From: Herbaspirillum sp. RV1423
GTDB lineage: Bacteria > Pseudomonadota > Gammaproteobacteria > Burkholderiales > Burkholderiaceae_D
Assembly: GCF_000577615.1 (NCBI RefSeq)
Contig: NZ_CBXX010000001.1
Location: 1 to 64,000 of the forward strand
Direction of reading: 5' to 3'
DNA length: 64,000 bases
A program made the translations under genes and the position numbers. The notes below the pieces were generated by a model. It had not been told where the DNA came from. It ran no database searches and worked only from the letters and a program-made list of their open reading frames with translations. This document shows, piece by piece, positions 27,238 through 36,919 of the stretch. Position 1 is the stretch's first letter, and each line of letters begins with the position of its first letter.

Positions 27238-27912
27238 TTACCCTTTCATCAGCGTCTGAATACCTGAAGTCGCGATTTGCAGGCCGACGCAAAATATCAG
27301 GAACGCCGTAATTCTGTTCGATATTTTCTGACCGCTCTGCCCCAGATAACTAAGCATTTTTTTGGTGTTCAGATAGAAGACGTAAACGAGGATGCACATG
27401 ACGATGATCGCTAGAAGAATAGCGGCGGTGTTGATCAGGTAGGTGCCGACATTTTCGTTCGAACTGTGGGCGCTCAATGTAAACAGCACCGAGATCGTAC
27501 CTGCGCCGGTCGTTACGGGGAAGGTGATTGGGGAAAACAATTTTGATTCGATGTCAAGATGGTTCGATGCCGCCGGAGCCTCTTCCACATTGGCAGAAGA
27601 TGCGGACGGAGCGTCATCGGAACTCAACGACTCCCATCCCATTTTGCAAATCATGATACCGCCGCCAAGTTGTATGACGGGGATGGAAATACCAAACAAT
27701 TCCAAAATATAGTGGCCTGCAAAGAGTGCGATCGTGCAGATGAAAAATGCATAGAGGGTTATCTTCTTTACCGCCGCCTTTCGCTCATCGACGCTGAGAT
27801 GCGCCAAATACGGATTCACAATGAATGCGCTGCCGACGGGATTGACGACAGGAAAAAGGGCAATGATGCCGATAAACAAAAGATGGATGAATGAATGAAC
27901 GCTGGCAAGCAT
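27238..27912 (-). CDS. MarC family integral membrane protein
   Basis: 224-residue inner-membrane protein with about six hydrophobic segments. Family motifs are visible: IALFPVVNPVGSAFIVNPYL at the N-terminus, VIQLGGGIMICKMGWE, and SPITFPVTTGAGTISVLF in the middle. A polar insert of about 30 residues (SSDDAPSASSANVEEAPAAS) separates the two halves. The biochemical role of MarC/UPF0056 proteins is not settled; the old link with multiple antibiotic resistance was not upheld. The gene is monocistronic and convergent to cheA. Confidence 0.88.
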   Translation of the reverse strand: MLASVHSFIHLLFIGIIALFPVVNPVGSAFIVNPYLAHLSVDERKAAVKKITLYAFFICTIALFAGHYILELFGISIPVIQLGGGIMICKMGWESLSSDDAPSASSANVEEAPAASNHLDIESKLFSPITFPVTTGAGTISVLFTLSAHSSNENVGTYLINTAAILLAIIVMCILVYVFYLNTKKMLSYLGQSGQKISNRITAFLIFCVGLQIATSGIQTLMKG

Positions 27913-28022
27913 TAGGGTTGAGTATCAAAGAGTTGGGAAATCAATAAAGCGCCCTTTCCCGGGCAGAGGAGTTTTCAGCCTGTCCCGGTCGGCTCAAACA
28001 ACGATGATCGCCAATCGGCACA

Positions 28023-28964
28023 TCAGAGTTCGTACATGTCCTTTTCGCCTTCCATCACCTGCGCGATCAACTTGCGGTTCAGCGTCGGCGCCAGCAATTC
28101 GATGAAGGTGTAGACATAGCTGCGCAGGTAAGCGCCCTGCTTTAGCGCCACGCGCGAGACGTTGGTGCCGAACAGGTGGCCGGCGGGAACCGAGCGCAGG
28201 CCACGGTCGCGCTCGGCGTCGAAAGCCATGCCGGCGATAATGCCCACACCCATGCCGAGCTCGACGTAAGTCTTGATGACATCGGCGTCGATGGCCTCCA
28301 GCACGATGTCCGGCTTCAGGTCGCGCAGGGCAAAAGCGTGATCGATCTTGCTGCGGCCGCTGAACGCAGCGTCGTAGGTAATCAGCGGGTAACCGGCGAT
28401 CTCTTCCAGCGACAGGTTCTTGGATTTGAGCAAGGGATGCTCAGGCGGCGCCACGAGGACATGTTCCCATTGATAACATGGCAAAGAGACAAGCCCCTCG
28501 CCCGAGGCCAGCGCCTCGGTGGCAATGGCGATGTCGGCCTGGTCGTTGCGCACCATTTCGGTAATCTGCTTGGGATTTCCTTGCAACAAAGACAATCTTA
28601 CCTTGGGATACTTTTGCGTGAACGCCTGCACGACCTTGGGCAGCGAATAGCGCGCCTGGGTGTGCGTGGTGGCGATGGTGAAACTGCCGCTGTCGTGCGC
28701 GGCGAATTCCTTGCCGATGCGCTTGAGGCCATCGACTTCCTGCATGATCAGTTCCACCGAGCGCAACACCGCCCGCCCCGGCTCGGTCAGGCCGCGGATG
28801 CGCTTGCCGTGACGCGTGAAAATGTCCACGCCCAGTTCTTCTTCGAGTTCGATGATTGCCTTCGACACGCCCGGCTGCGAGGTGTACAGCGCCTTGGCGG
28901 CTTCGGTCAGGTTGTAGTTTTGCCTTACCGCTTCCCTGACGAAGCGGAATTGATGCAGATTCAT
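28023..28964 (-). CDS. cysB: CysB-type LysR transcriptional regulator
   Basis: 313-residue LysR-family activator of sulfur assimilation. The N-terminal winged helix (MNLHQFRFVREAVRQNYNLT ... LYTSQPGVSKAIIELEEELG) is the CysB form. The effector domain has the sulfate/N-acetylserine-binding THTQARYSLP segment. The gene is divergent from the TauE/cysI block, the classic position for control of those promoters. CysB proteins respond to N-acetylserine or OAS during sulfur limitation. Confidence 0.93.
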   Translation of the reverse strand: MNLHQFRFVREAVRQNYNLTEAAKALYTSQPGVSKAIIELEEELGVDIFTRHGKRIRGLTEPGRAVLRSVELIMQEVDGLKRIGKEFAAHDSGSFTIATTHTQARYSLPKVVQAFTQKYPKVRLSLLQGNPKQITEMVRNDQADIAIATEALASGEGLVSLPCYQWEHVLVAPPEHPLLKSKNLSLEEIAGYPLITYDAAFSGRSKIDHAFALRDLKPDIVLEAIDADVIKTYVELGMGVGIIAGMAFDAERDRGLRSVPAGHLFGTNVSRVALKQGAYLRSYVYTFIELLAPTLNRKLIAQVMEGEKDMYEL

Positions 28965-29093
28965 GGCCCGTCCTTCAATGTGCTCAACAACTGTATTTAC
29001 ATATGCCGATTGTGCATATAAGCAAATAAATAGTATGTAGTTTGGTTTGAAGCTTAAGTTTATTACGATTCGACCTGTTATAGACGAGGTGTT

Positions 29094-29867
29094 ATGACTG
29101 TTTCTTATGTAGTCAGCGGATTTGCGGTGGGATTGCTGGTCGGATTGACCGGCGTCGGCGGCGGCTCGCTGATGACGCCCTTATTGACGCTGTTGTTCGG
29201 CATCCACCCCAGCGTGGCGGTCGGCACCGACCTGGCCTTTGCTTCGGCGACGAAGACGGCCGGGACGTTCGCGCATCGTTTCAAGGGCACCGTGCGCTGG
29301 GACATCGTGCGCCGCCTGTCTTGCGGTGCGCTGCCGGCGGCCGTCGTGACGACCTTGCTGCTGAAACATTTCGGCGCAGTCAGCGACGGCATCAGCCTCG
29401 TCATCCGTTATTCCATCGCTGTCTCCGTTTTCCTCACGGTGATCGCTTTGCTGTTTAAGAGTAAACTTCAGATATGGTTGAATGCCCATCCTGAGCGCCA
29501 TTTGCAAGGCCGCGACCTGGCCGGCGCAACCGTTCTGGCCGGCGCCGTGCTCGGCATGCTGGTGACCATTTCGTCGATCGGCGCGGGCGCCGTCGGCGCC
29601 ACCCTGCTGGTGCTGCTCTACCCTCGCCTGTCGCCCGCGGAGATTGCCGGCACCGACATCGCCTATGCGGTGCCGCTGACGGCCATTGCGGCATTCGGTC
29701 ACTGGTGGTTGGGTTCGATCGACTGGTCCCTGCTGGGTGCTTTGCTGCTGGGCTCGGTGCCGGGCATTACCATCGGCTCGCTCGCCGCGCGCGCGGTGCC
29801 GGAGAAATTTTTGCGTGGCCTGCTGGCGATTACGCTGACGAGCGTTGCCTTGAAGCTGATTTGGTAG
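29094..29867 (+). CDS. TauE/SafE-family sulfite exporter-like protein
   Basis: 257-residue membrane protein with about seven to eight helices in two repeats. Each repeat begins with the family glycine-rich motif (GLLVGLTGVGGGSLMTPLL near residue 14; LVTISSIGAGAVGATLLVLL near 162). The family moves small anions such as sulfite or sulfoacetate. Its place at the head of the cys operon, divergent from cysB and 65 bases before cysI, suggests sulfite export or sulfate uptake balance. Direction of transport cannot be read from sequence. Confidence 0.88.
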   Translation: MTVSYVVSGFAVGLLVGLTGVGGGSLMTPLLTLLFGIHPSVAVGTDLAFASATKTAGTFAHRFKGTVRWDIVRRLSCGALPAAVVTTLLLKHFGAVSDGISLVIRYSIAVSVFLTVIALLFKSKLQIWLNAHPERHLQGRDLAGATVLAGAVLGMLVTISSIGAGAVGATLLVLLYPRLSPAEIAGTDIAYAVPLTAIAAFGHWWLGSIDWSLLGALLLGSVPGITIGSLAARAVPEKFLRGLLAITLTSVALKLIW

Positions 29868-29932
29868 GCTGTTTTTTTATCACATGGAGTCTCCAAGAAA
29901 GACTTCTGCAAGACGTTAACAGGGATGACAAG

Positions 29933-31627
29933 ATGTACCGTTACGACCAATACGACCACCTGATCGTCAAAGAGCGCGTTGCGCAGTACCGCGACCAGGT
30001 GCGCCGCCGCCTCTCCGATGAACTGATCGAGGATGAGTTCCGCATCCTGCGCCTGCAAAACGGCCTGTACCTGCAGCGTCACGCCTACATGCTGCGCATC
30101 GCGATTCCCTACGGTCTGCTGGCGTCGCGTCAGGTCCGCATGTTCGCCCACATCGCACGCAAATACGATCGCGGCTACGGCCACTTCACCACGCGCCAGA
30201 ACATCCAGTTCAACTGGATCAAGCTGGAAGAATCCCCGGACATCCTGGCCGAACTCGCCACGGTCGAAATGCACGCCATCCAGACTTCCGGCAACTGCAT
30301 CCGCAACACCACGTCGGACGAACTGGCCGGCGTCGCCGCCGACGAGATCGTCGATCCGCGCCCCTACGCCGAACTGATCCGCGAGTGGAGCACCTTCCAC
30401 CCCGAGTTCGCCTACCTGCCGCGCAAGTTCAAGATCGCCATCAGCGGTTCCGAACAAGACCGCGCGGCGACCGCTGTGCATGACATCGGCCTGCATGTGA
30501 TCAAGAACGATGCCGGCGAAGTGGGCTTCCGCGTGCTGGTCGGCGGCGGCATGGGCCGCACCCCTATCCTGGGCAGCCAGATCCGCGACTTCCTGCCATG
30601 GAAGCATGCGATGTCCTACCTCGAAGCGATCCTGCGCGTGTACAACCAGTACGGTCGCCGCGACAATATCTACAAGGCGCGCATCAAGATCCTGGTCAAG
30701 GCCATCGGCGCTGAAGAATTCGCGCGCCAGGTCGAAGAAGAATGGCTGGCGATCAAGGACGGCCCGTCGACCCTGACCGAAGAAGAACTGCAACGCGTGG
30801 CGCACTACTTCACCGCGCCGGCGTACGAAACGCTGCCGGCCGTCGACGCCGAATTCGAACGGTTGAAGGCCGAAGACAAGGGCTTCTTCAACTGGCTCAA
30901 GCGCAACGTCAAACAACACAAGGTGCCAGGCTACGCCGCCGCGATCCTGTCGCTGAAGAAGACCGGCGTACCGCCGGGAGACATCACCGCCGACCAGATG
31001 GAATTCGTCGCCGACCTGGCCGACCGCTACAGCTTCTCGGAACTGCGTGTCACGCACGAACAGAATTTGGTGCTGGCCGACGTCAAGCAAAGCGAACTCT
31101 ACGCATTGTGGAAAGAAGCCAAGTCGCACGGTCTGGCGACGCCGAACATCGGCCTGCTGACCGACATCATCTGCTGCCCGGGCGGCGATTTTTGCTCGCT
31201 GGCCAACGCCAAGTCGATCCCGATCGCGCAGGCGATTGCCGAACGTTTCGACGACATCGACTTCCAGCACGACATCGGCGACATCGAACTGAACATCTCG
31301 GGCTGCATCAACGCCTGCGGCCACCACCATGTCGGCAACATCGGCATCCTGGGCGTCGACAAGGACGGCGCCGAGTGGTATCAGGTCTCGCTGGGCGGCG
31401 CCCAGGGCAACACCTCGAGCATCGGCAAGATCATCGGCCCGTCGTTCTCGGCGCACCAGATGCCGACCGTGATCGACCGCCTGCTGCAGGTCTATGTCAA
31501 GCAACGCATCGAAGACGAACGCTTCATCGATACCGTGCGCCGCATCGGCGTCACGCCCTTCAAGGACTTCGTCTATGCAACCCCGATCAAAACCGATCAC
31601 GTTACCGGAGAAGACGTCTGTGCCTAA
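29933..31627 (+). CDS. cysI: Assimilatory sulfite reductase, siroheme hemoprotein subunit
   Basis: 564-residue siroheme/[4Fe-4S] enzyme that reduces sulfite to sulfide by six electrons. The cofactor cysteines are clear: CPGGDFC (Cx5C) followed by CINAC (Cx3C) in NISGCINACGHHHVGN. Two ferredoxin-like half-domains precede them, including GHFTTRQNIQFNWI. Nitrite and sulfite reductases share this fold, but the cys context identifies sulfite. The start MYRYDQYD at 29933 gives the normal N-terminus. No CysJ flavoprotein is present, so reductant probably comes from ferredoxin or another donor. The stop overlaps the next start. Confidence 0.93.
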   Translation: MYRYDQYDHLIVKERVAQYRDQVRRRLSDELIEDEFRILRLQNGLYLQRHAYMLRIAIPYGLLASRQVRMFAHIARKYDRGYGHFTTRQNIQFNWIKLEESPDILAELATVEMHAIQTSGNCIRNTTSDELAGVAADEIVDPRPYAELIREWSTFHPEFAYLPRKFKIAISGSEQDRAATAVHDIGLHVIKNDAGEVGFRVLVGGGMGRTPILGSQIRDFLPWKHAMSYLEAILRVYNQYGRRDNIYKARIKILVKAIGAEEFARQVEEEWLAIKDGPSTLTEEELQRVAHYFTAPAYETLPAVDAEFERLKAEDKGFFNWLKRNVKQHKVPGYAAAILSLKKTGVPPGDITADQMEFVADLADRYSFSELRVTHEQNLVLADVKQSELYALWKEAKSHGLATPNIGLLTDIICCPGGDFCSLANAKSIPIAQAIAERFDDIDFQHDIGDIELNISGCINACGHHHVGNIGILGVDKDGAEWYQVSLGGAQGNTSSIGKIIGPSFSAHQMPTVIDRLLQVYVKQRIEDERFIDTVRRIGVTPFKDFVYATPIKTDHVTGEDVCA

Positions 31628-32168
31628 TACCGCCCTCATCATCAAAGACAAAGTCGTTGTCAGCGACGACTGGAGCGTGCTGCGCCTCGCCGAAGGCGAA
31701 ACGCCGGAAACCGTTGCCGTCCCCGCAGGCAAGGTCATCGTGCCGCTGACGGTCTGGCAGGCGCAGCGCGGCAATCTGCAAGGCCGCAAGGACCTCGGCG
31801 TCTGGTTCGCCAGCGACGAGCGTCCGGAAGCGCTGAAGGACGAGTTAAAAGTTGATTCCGCACCGTTTCAGATCATCGCCGTGGACTTCCCCAAGTTCGC
31901 CGACGGCCGCGGCTATTCGATCGCCTACAACCTGCGCGCCCGCCTCGGCTACACCGGTGAACTGCGCGCCATCGGCGATGTGCTGCGCGATCAGTTGTTC
32001 TATATGCAACGCGTCGGCTTCAATGCCTTCGCCGTGCGTGCCGACAAGAATATTCACGATGCGCTCAAGGGCCTGACCGATTTTTCTGAAAAGTACCAGA
32101 CCTCGTGGGACGAAAAGAACCCACTGTTCCGCCGCGCCAAACGCGAGGCGATCGCCACCCGCGATTGA
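31620..32168 (+). CDS. DUF934 family protein of the sulfate-reduction operon
   Basis: 182-residue protein that starts with GTG at 31620, overlapping the cysI stop by 8 bases, with a GGAG ribosome site 9 bases upstream. The segment GVWFASDERPEALKDEL ... DFPKFADGRGYSIAYNLRAR is diagnostic of DUF934. This family lies between cysI and cysH in most beta- and many alphaproteobacteria, and may assist electron supply or assembly of sulfite reductase. No catalytic motif is evident. Function is inferred only from the very conserved position. Confidence 0.9.
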   Translation: MPNTALIIKDKVVVSDDWSVLRLAEGETPETVAVPAGKVIVPLTVWQAQRGNLQGRKDLGVWFASDERPEALKDELKVDSAPFQIIAVDFPKFADGRGYSIAYNLRARLGYTGELRAIGDVLRDQLFYMQRVGFNAFAVRADKNIHDALKGLTDFSEKYQTSWDEKNPLFRRAKREAIATRD

Positions 32169-32198
32169 CAGCCACGGGATTACCGAAAGACCGACGCC

Positions 32199-32933
32199 AT
32201 GTCCGAACAAACCTTGCAAGACCTGATTGCCGCTACCCGCGCCACGCTGGAAAAGATCGCCGCCGACCACGCCCCGGCAGTGTTCGCCTCCAGCCTGGCG
32301 GCGGAGGACATGGTGCTGACCGACATGATCCTGCGCGGCAAGCTGCAGGACAAGATAGCCATCTTCACACTGGAAACCGGCCGTCTGCACAAAGAGACGC
32401 TGGGCATGCTCGACCGCATCAAGGAAAATTACGGCTACGACGTCACGCCATATCGCCCCGACCCTGCCGCCGTCGAGCAATATGTCAGCCGGAACGGCCT
32501 CAACGCCTTCTATGACAGCGTGGACATGCGCAAGGAATGCTGCCGCATCCGCAAGATCGAACCGCTCGACCGGGCGTTGGCCGGCAACAAGTCCTGGGTC
32601 ACCGGCCAACGCCGCGCGCAGTCGGTGACGCGCGCCGCGCTCGACGTGCAGGAAGACGATGCGGCGCACGGCATGGCCAAGTTCAATCCGCTGGCCGACT
32701 GGTCCGAAGAAGATGTCTGGCAATACCTCCGCGACAACCAGGTGCCGTACAACCCGCTGCACGATCAGGGCTATCCATCGATCGGCTGCGAGCCCTGTAC
32801 CCGCGCCATCCAGCCGGGAGAGGATGTACGCGCCGGCCGCTGGTGGTGGGAAAATCCCGACTCCAAGGAATGCGGCCTGCACGTGGTGGACGGCAAGCTG
32901 GTCCGCATCAAGCCGCACACAGCACCGGCCTGA
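32199..32933 (+). CDS. cysH: Iron-sulfur APS/PAPS reductase
   Basis: 244-residue reductase that converts activated sulfate (APS, possibly PAPS) to sulfite with thioredoxin. Besides the substrate loop (ASSLAAEDMVL) and ETGRLHKET, it has a KECCRIRK cysteine pair and a CEPC pair, the four ligands of a [4Fe-4S] cluster. The catalytic KECGLH lies near the C-terminus. The cluster marks the APS-type rather than the E. coli PAPS-type enzyme. This agrees with the absence of an APS kinase (cysC) gene or domain in the operon. Confidence 0.93.
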   Translation: MSEQTLQDLIAATRATLEKIAADHAPAVFASSLAAEDMVLTDMILRGKLQDKIAIFTLETGRLHKETLGMLDRIKENYGYDVTPYRPDPAAVEQYVSRNGLNAFYDSVDMRKECCRIRKIEPLDRALAGNKSWVTGQRRAQSVTRAALDVQEDDAAHGMAKFNPLADWSEEDVWQYLRDNQVPYNPLHDQGYPSIGCEPCTRAIQPGEDVRAGRWWWENPDSKECGLHVVDGKLVRIKPHTAPA

Positions 32934-33038
32934 TCGCCACCCCACGAGACATAACAAAACACGCATAACAGAATCCGCCTGGCGGCACCGCTGCCGGCAT
33001 CCCCATCTTGGCAAGCGATTTGAACCGAAGGTCATCGT

Positions 33039-33974
33039 ATGAACACTGCAGTTGAACAACTTTTCCTCGACAACGCCAGCAGCCGCCACCTCGACTGGCT
33101 GGAGTCGGAGGCGATCCACATCATGCGCGAAGTCGCCGCCGAATGCAGCAACCCCGCGCTGCTGTTCTCGGGCGGCAAGGATTCCGTGGTGCTGCTGCGC
33201 ATCGCCGAAAAGGCCTTCCGCCCGGGCAAATTCCCGTTCCCGCTGGTGCACATCGACACCGGCCACAACTTCCCGGAAGTGATTGCCTTCCGCGACCAGC
33301 GCGCCGCCGAACTCGGCGAAAAGCTGATCGTGCGCTCCGTCGAGGATTCGATCAAGCGCGGCACCGTGCGCCTGCGCAATCCGCTCACCGATTCGCGCAA
33401 CGCCGCGCAGGCCGTGACGCTGCTGGAAACGATTGAAGAATTCAAGTTCGACGCCTGTATCGGCGGCGCCCGCCGCGACGAAGAAAAAGCGCGCGCCAAG
33501 GAACGCATCTTTTCCTTCCGCGACGAATTCGGCCAATGGAATCCCAAGGCGCAGCGCCCCGAACTCTGGGACCTCTACAACACGCGCGTGCATCCGGGCG
33601 AAAACATGCGCGTATTCCCGATCTCGAACTGGACCGAACTCGACGTCTGGCAATACATCGCGCGCGAAAAGCTGGCGCTGCCGCCGATCTATTTCGCGCA
33701 CGAACGCCAGGTAATCCCGCGCAACGGCCTGCTGGTGCCGCTGACCGACCTGACGCCGGCCCGGGAAGGTGAAACTGTCGAGAACCGCGTGGTGCGCTTC
33801 CGCACCGTCGGCGACATCTCGTGCACCTGCCCGGTGGCCTCGGACGCGGCTTCCGTCGACGCCATCATTGCCGAAACCGCCGTCACGCAGATCACCGAGC
33901 GCGGCGCAACGCGCATGGACGACCAGACTTCCGAAGCATCGATGGAAAAACGTAAAAAAGAAGGATATTTCTGA
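33039..33974 (+). CDS. cysD: Sulfate adenylyltransferase subunit 2
   Basis: 311-residue catalytic subunit of ATP sulfurylase, forming APS from sulfate and ATP. The PP-loop motif LLFSGGKDSVVLLRIAEKAF is followed by LVHIDTGHNFPEVIAFRD and the conserved ARRDEEKARAKERIFSFRDE. It works as a heterodimer with the GTPase CysN. Its TGA overlaps the cysN ATG (TGATG). Confidence 0.97.
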   Translation: MNTAVEQLFLDNASSRHLDWLESEAIHIMREVAAECSNPALLFSGGKDSVVLLRIAEKAFRPGKFPFPLVHIDTGHNFPEVIAFRDQRAAELGEKLIVRSVEDSIKRGTVRLRNPLTDSRNAAQAVTLLETIEEFKFDACIGGARRDEEKARAKERIFSFRDEFGQWNPKAQRPELWDLYNTRVHPGENMRVFPISNWTELDVWQYIAREKLALPPIYFAHERQVIPRNGLLVPLTDLTPAREGETVENRVVRFRTVGDISCTCPVASDAASVDAIIAETAVTQITERGATRMDDQTSEASMEKRKKEGYF

Positions 33975-35311
33975 TGAATGCCGCTGTTGCCGAAAAAGAC
34001 CTGAGAACAAATTCCGACGCCAATGCGCACGAACGCGGCCTGCTGCGCTTCATCACCGCCGGTTCGGTGGACGACGGCAAGAGCACGCTGATTGGCCGCC
34101 TGCTGTTCGACAGCAAGGGCATCTTCGCTGACCAGCTCGACGCCATGTCGCGCGCCAAGCACAAGCGCACCGTGGGCGACACCATCGACCTGTCCCTGCT
34201 CACCGACGGCCTGGAGGCCGAACGCGAACAAGGCATCACGATCGACGTGGCCTATCGTTATTTCGCCACGCCCAAGCGCAAATTCATCATCGCCGACACG
34301 CCGGGCCACGAGCAGTACACCCGCAACATGGTGACCGGCGCCTCGACCGCCGACGCCGTGATCATCCTGATCGACGTCTCCAAGGTCAAACTGAACGACG
34401 ACGGCAGCGTTGAATTGCTGACCCAGACCAAGCGGCATTCGACCATCGCCCGCCTGCTGCAAATCCAGCACGTCGTGGTGGCGGTCAACAAGATGGACCT
34501 GGTCAATTACGACCAGACCGTGTACGACCGTATCGTCGGCGCATATCAACAATTCGCCGCACAACTGGGCCTGAAGGACGTACGTCCGATTCCGCTGTCG
34601 GCGCTGGCCGGCGACAACGTCGTCACCGCCAGCGACAAACTCGCCTGGTACAAGGGCCCGACGCTGATCGAGCTGCTCGAGTCGCTTTCGGTCTACGAAG
34701 ATGCACATCAGGAACCGTTCCGTTTCCCGGTGCAACTGGTGGCGCGCCACAACGGCCACGAAGCCAACGACTTCCGCGGCTACATGGGCCGCATCGAAGC
34801 CGGCAAGGTGAGCAAGGGCGACAGGCTGCTGGTGCAGCCGGGCGGCCAGGCCGCCACGGTAAAGGACATCCTGACGCTGGACGGTTCGCTGGCATCGGCA
34901 TCGGCCGGCCAGTCGGTCACTATCCTGCTGGAAGAATATCTGGACATCTCGCGCGGCGACATGCTGGCGTCAATTGAAAACGCGCCGACCTTGCTGAAGA
35001 CCATCAGCGCCGACCTGTGCTGGCTGTCGGAAGACGCACTCGACCCGCGCCGCAAGTACTGGCTCAAGCACACCACCAAGCAGGTGGCGGCGCGCGTGGC
35101 GAAGATCGACACCTTGCTCGACATCAATACGCAACAACGCCATCCGGCCGAATCCTTGAAACTCAATGACATCGCCCGCGTCTCCGTCAACGTCCAGCAA
35201 GCCATTGCTGCCGATGCCTACGATGCTATCCGCGCCACAGGCGCCTTTATCCTGATCGATGAAGTCACGCATCAGACGGTTGCTGCTGGCATGATCCGCC
35301 TGGATGCCTGA
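33974..35311 (+). CDS. cysN: Sulfate adenylyltransferase subunit 1 (GTPase)
   Basis: 445-residue EF-Tu-like GTPase that drives APS formation by CysD. G1 is GSVDDGKSTLIGRLL, G3 is DTPGHEQY, and G4 is NKMD. Two beta-barrel domains follow. The protein ends after these domains, with no C-terminal APS-kinase (CysC) fusion. That supports direct APS reduction in this organism. Confidence 0.96.
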   Translation: MNAAVAEKDLRTNSDANAHERGLLRFITAGSVDDGKSTLIGRLLFDSKGIFADQLDAMSRAKHKRTVGDTIDLSLLTDGLEAEREQGITIDVAYRYFATPKRKFIIADTPGHEQYTRNMVTGASTADAVIILIDVSKVKLNDDGSVELLTQTKRHSTIARLLQIQHVVVAVNKMDLVNYDQTVYDRIVGAYQQFAAQLGLKDVRPIPLSALAGDNVVTASDKLAWYKGPTLIELLESLSVYEDAHQEPFRFPVQLVARHNGHEANDFRGYMGRIEAGKVSKGDRLLVQPGGQAATVKDILTLDGSLASASAGQSVTILLEEYLDISRGDMLASIENAPTLLKTISADLCWLSEDALDPRRKYWLKHTTKQVAARVAKIDTLLDINTQQRHPAESLKLNDIARVSVNVQQAIAADAYDAIRATGAFILIDEVTHQTVAAGMIRLDA

Positions 35312-35401
35312 TAATCCTGCTGTGCCGTTTCTCCCGGGTGGTCCGGTCGGAACGGTGCAGCAACCGGCATGTGCCGGGCTGCGATTCTTTTCCTTTTCAG
35401 C

Positions 35402-36145
35402 ATGAGCCCAGCCAATTCGCCAACACCGCCCGTTTCCGCCACGCCTGTTGGCAAGGTTTATCTGGTCGGCGCCGGTCCCGGCGCCGCCGACCTGATCACG
35501 GTGCGGGGCGCGCGCATTCTCGCTCAAGCCGACGTGGTATTGCATGACGCGCTGGTCACCGAGGAAATGCTGGCGCTGTGTCCGCAAGCCGTGAAGATTC
35601 CTGTCGGCAAGCGCAGCGGCCAGCGCTCCACCGCCCAGCAAGTCATCAACGAACGCCTGATCGAATGCGCGCATCGGTACCGCCTGGTGGTGCGCCTCAA
35701 GGGCGGCGATCCGATGCTGTTCGGTCGCGCCGACGAAGAGTTGCGCGCACTCGACAGTCGCAATATTCCCTATGAGATCGTCCCCGGCATCACCGCCGCA
35801 TTGGCGGCGGCCTCGTCGGCGCAGCGTCCGCTGACCAAGCGCGGCGTCGCGCGCAGCGTGTCGCTGTTCACCTCCAGCACGGCGCCGGACGAGCCGAACG
35901 AATTCATCATGCCCAACGGCGACACGCTGGTGCAATACATGGGCGGACGCGAAGCCACCGCGACTGCACAGCGTCTGCTGTCGCTCGGCTATGCCCGGAC
36001 CACGCCGGTTGTCGTGGTGGAAAATTGCAGTCGCGACAACGAGCGCATCCAGCATCTGGAACTCGGCACGCTGGAACAGGGCCTGACCCAGTGCAACGGG
36101 CCGGTACTGGTCATGATCGGCGAAGCGCTGGCGACGCGCAATTGA
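35402..36145 (+). CDS. cobA: Uroporphyrinogen-III C-methyltransferase (SUMT)
   Basis: 247-residue SAM-dependent enzyme making precorrin-2, the branch point to siroheme and cobalamin. The signatures [20 protein letters not shown] and [17 protein letters not shown] are complete. It lies after cysN, so the likely purpose is siroheme for sulfite reductase. Only the methyltransferase domain is present; the dehydrogenase/ferrochelatase part of CysG is missing. The start MSPANS at 35402 is preferred over 35369 because it gives a normal length; neither has a clear ribosome site. Confidence 0.92.
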   Translation: MSPANSPTPPVSATPVGKVYLVGAGPGAADLITVRGARILAQADVVLHDALVTEEMLALCPQAVKIPVGKRSGQRSTAQQVINERLIECAHRYRLVVRLKGGDPMLFGRADEELRALDSRNIPYEIVPGITAALAAASSAQRPLTKRGVARSVSLFTSSTAPDEPNEFIMPNGDTLVQYMGGREATATAQRLLSLGYARTTPVVVVENCSRDNERIQHLELGTLEQGLTQCNGPVLVMIGEALATRN

Positions 36146-36182
36146 CCGCAGCACCTATCGTCCACCTTTCCCACACATTCCC

Positions 36183-36554
36183 ATGCACCTGCTACACGAC
36201 CCGAGCGCGCCGGCTGCGGCGCCGATTACCTTCGACGACTTCCTGAAAGTCGATATCCGCATCGGCACCATTGTCTCGGCGGAAGCATTTCCCGAAGCAC
36301 GCAAACCCGCTTACAAGCTGAAAATCGATTTCGGCCCGGCCATCGGCATCAGGCAAAGCAGCGCGCAGATCACCGCGCACTATCAACCCGACAAACTGAT
36401 CGGCAGGCAAGTCGCCGCGGTAGTCAACTTTCCGCCGCGCCAGATCGGCAAGTTCATGTCGGAAGTGTTGACGCTGGGATTTCCCGATGCGCAAGGAGAG
36501 GTAGTGTTGTTCGCGCCGGATCAGGCGACGCCGAACGGCGCACGCCTATTTTGA
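36183..36554 (+). CDS. csaA: CsaA-like tRNA-binding domain protein
   Basis: 123-residue single-domain OB-fold protein of the EMAP II/Trbp111 family. Family motifs are [40 protein letters not shown] and [10 protein letters not shown]. It binds tRNA-like structures and has been called a chaperone (CsaA) in Bacillus; the role is not established. It is the last rightward gene of the cys block and its 3' end overlaps the convergent chelatase gene by 9 bases. Confidence 0.9.
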   Translation: MHLLHDPSAPAAAPITFDDFLKVDIRIGTIVSAEAFPEARKPAYKLKIDFGPAIGIRQSSAQITAHYQPDKLIGRQVAAVVNFPPRQIGKFMSEVLTLGFPDAQGEVVLFAPDQATPNGARLF

Positions 36555-36914
36555 ACTGCTGATGCAGTACTGAGCCAGCGCCTGCAGGACGCCGGCGTCT
36601 TCGCCGGCCGCTTCGGCGATATGGAAGATCACGCCCGGATGCATCCGGCGCAATTGCTCGATCAATACCGGCAAATCGCGCCGTACATGTCCGCCCTGCC
36701 CGAGAAATACCGGAACGATGGTGACGCGCTGCGCGCCGCCTGCGACCTGCTGCGCGACCAGTTGCGGCAAATCGGGCGTCATCAACTCAAGGAATGCCAG
36801 TTCCACTTCCACGTCAGGCAAGTCCGCCTGGACCAGCGTGCGCAACCGTTTGAACGGTTCCGCCCAGTGAGGATCGCGCGCACCGTGGGCGAACAGGATA
36901 AGTGACTGCTTCAT
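36546..36914 (-). CDS. cbiX: CbiX/SirB-type sirohydrochlorin chelatase
   Basis: 122-residue small class II chelatase: [17 protein letters not shown] has the catalytic histidine and [19 protein letters not shown] the second. Short single-domain CbiX proteins insert iron or cobalt into sirohydrochlorin. With the SUMT on the other side of csaA it may complete siroheme synthesis, although it sits downstream of lptG (5-base gap) on the minus strand. Cobalt versus iron preference cannot be judged. Confidence 0.88.
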   Translation of the reverse strand: MKQSLILFAHGARDPHWAEPFKRLRTLVQADLPDVEVELAFLELMTPDLPQLVAQQVAGGAQRVTIVPVFLGQGGHVRRDLPVLIEQLRRMHPGVIFHIAEAAGEDAGVLQALAQYCISSSK

Positions 36915-36919
36915 GGCCG

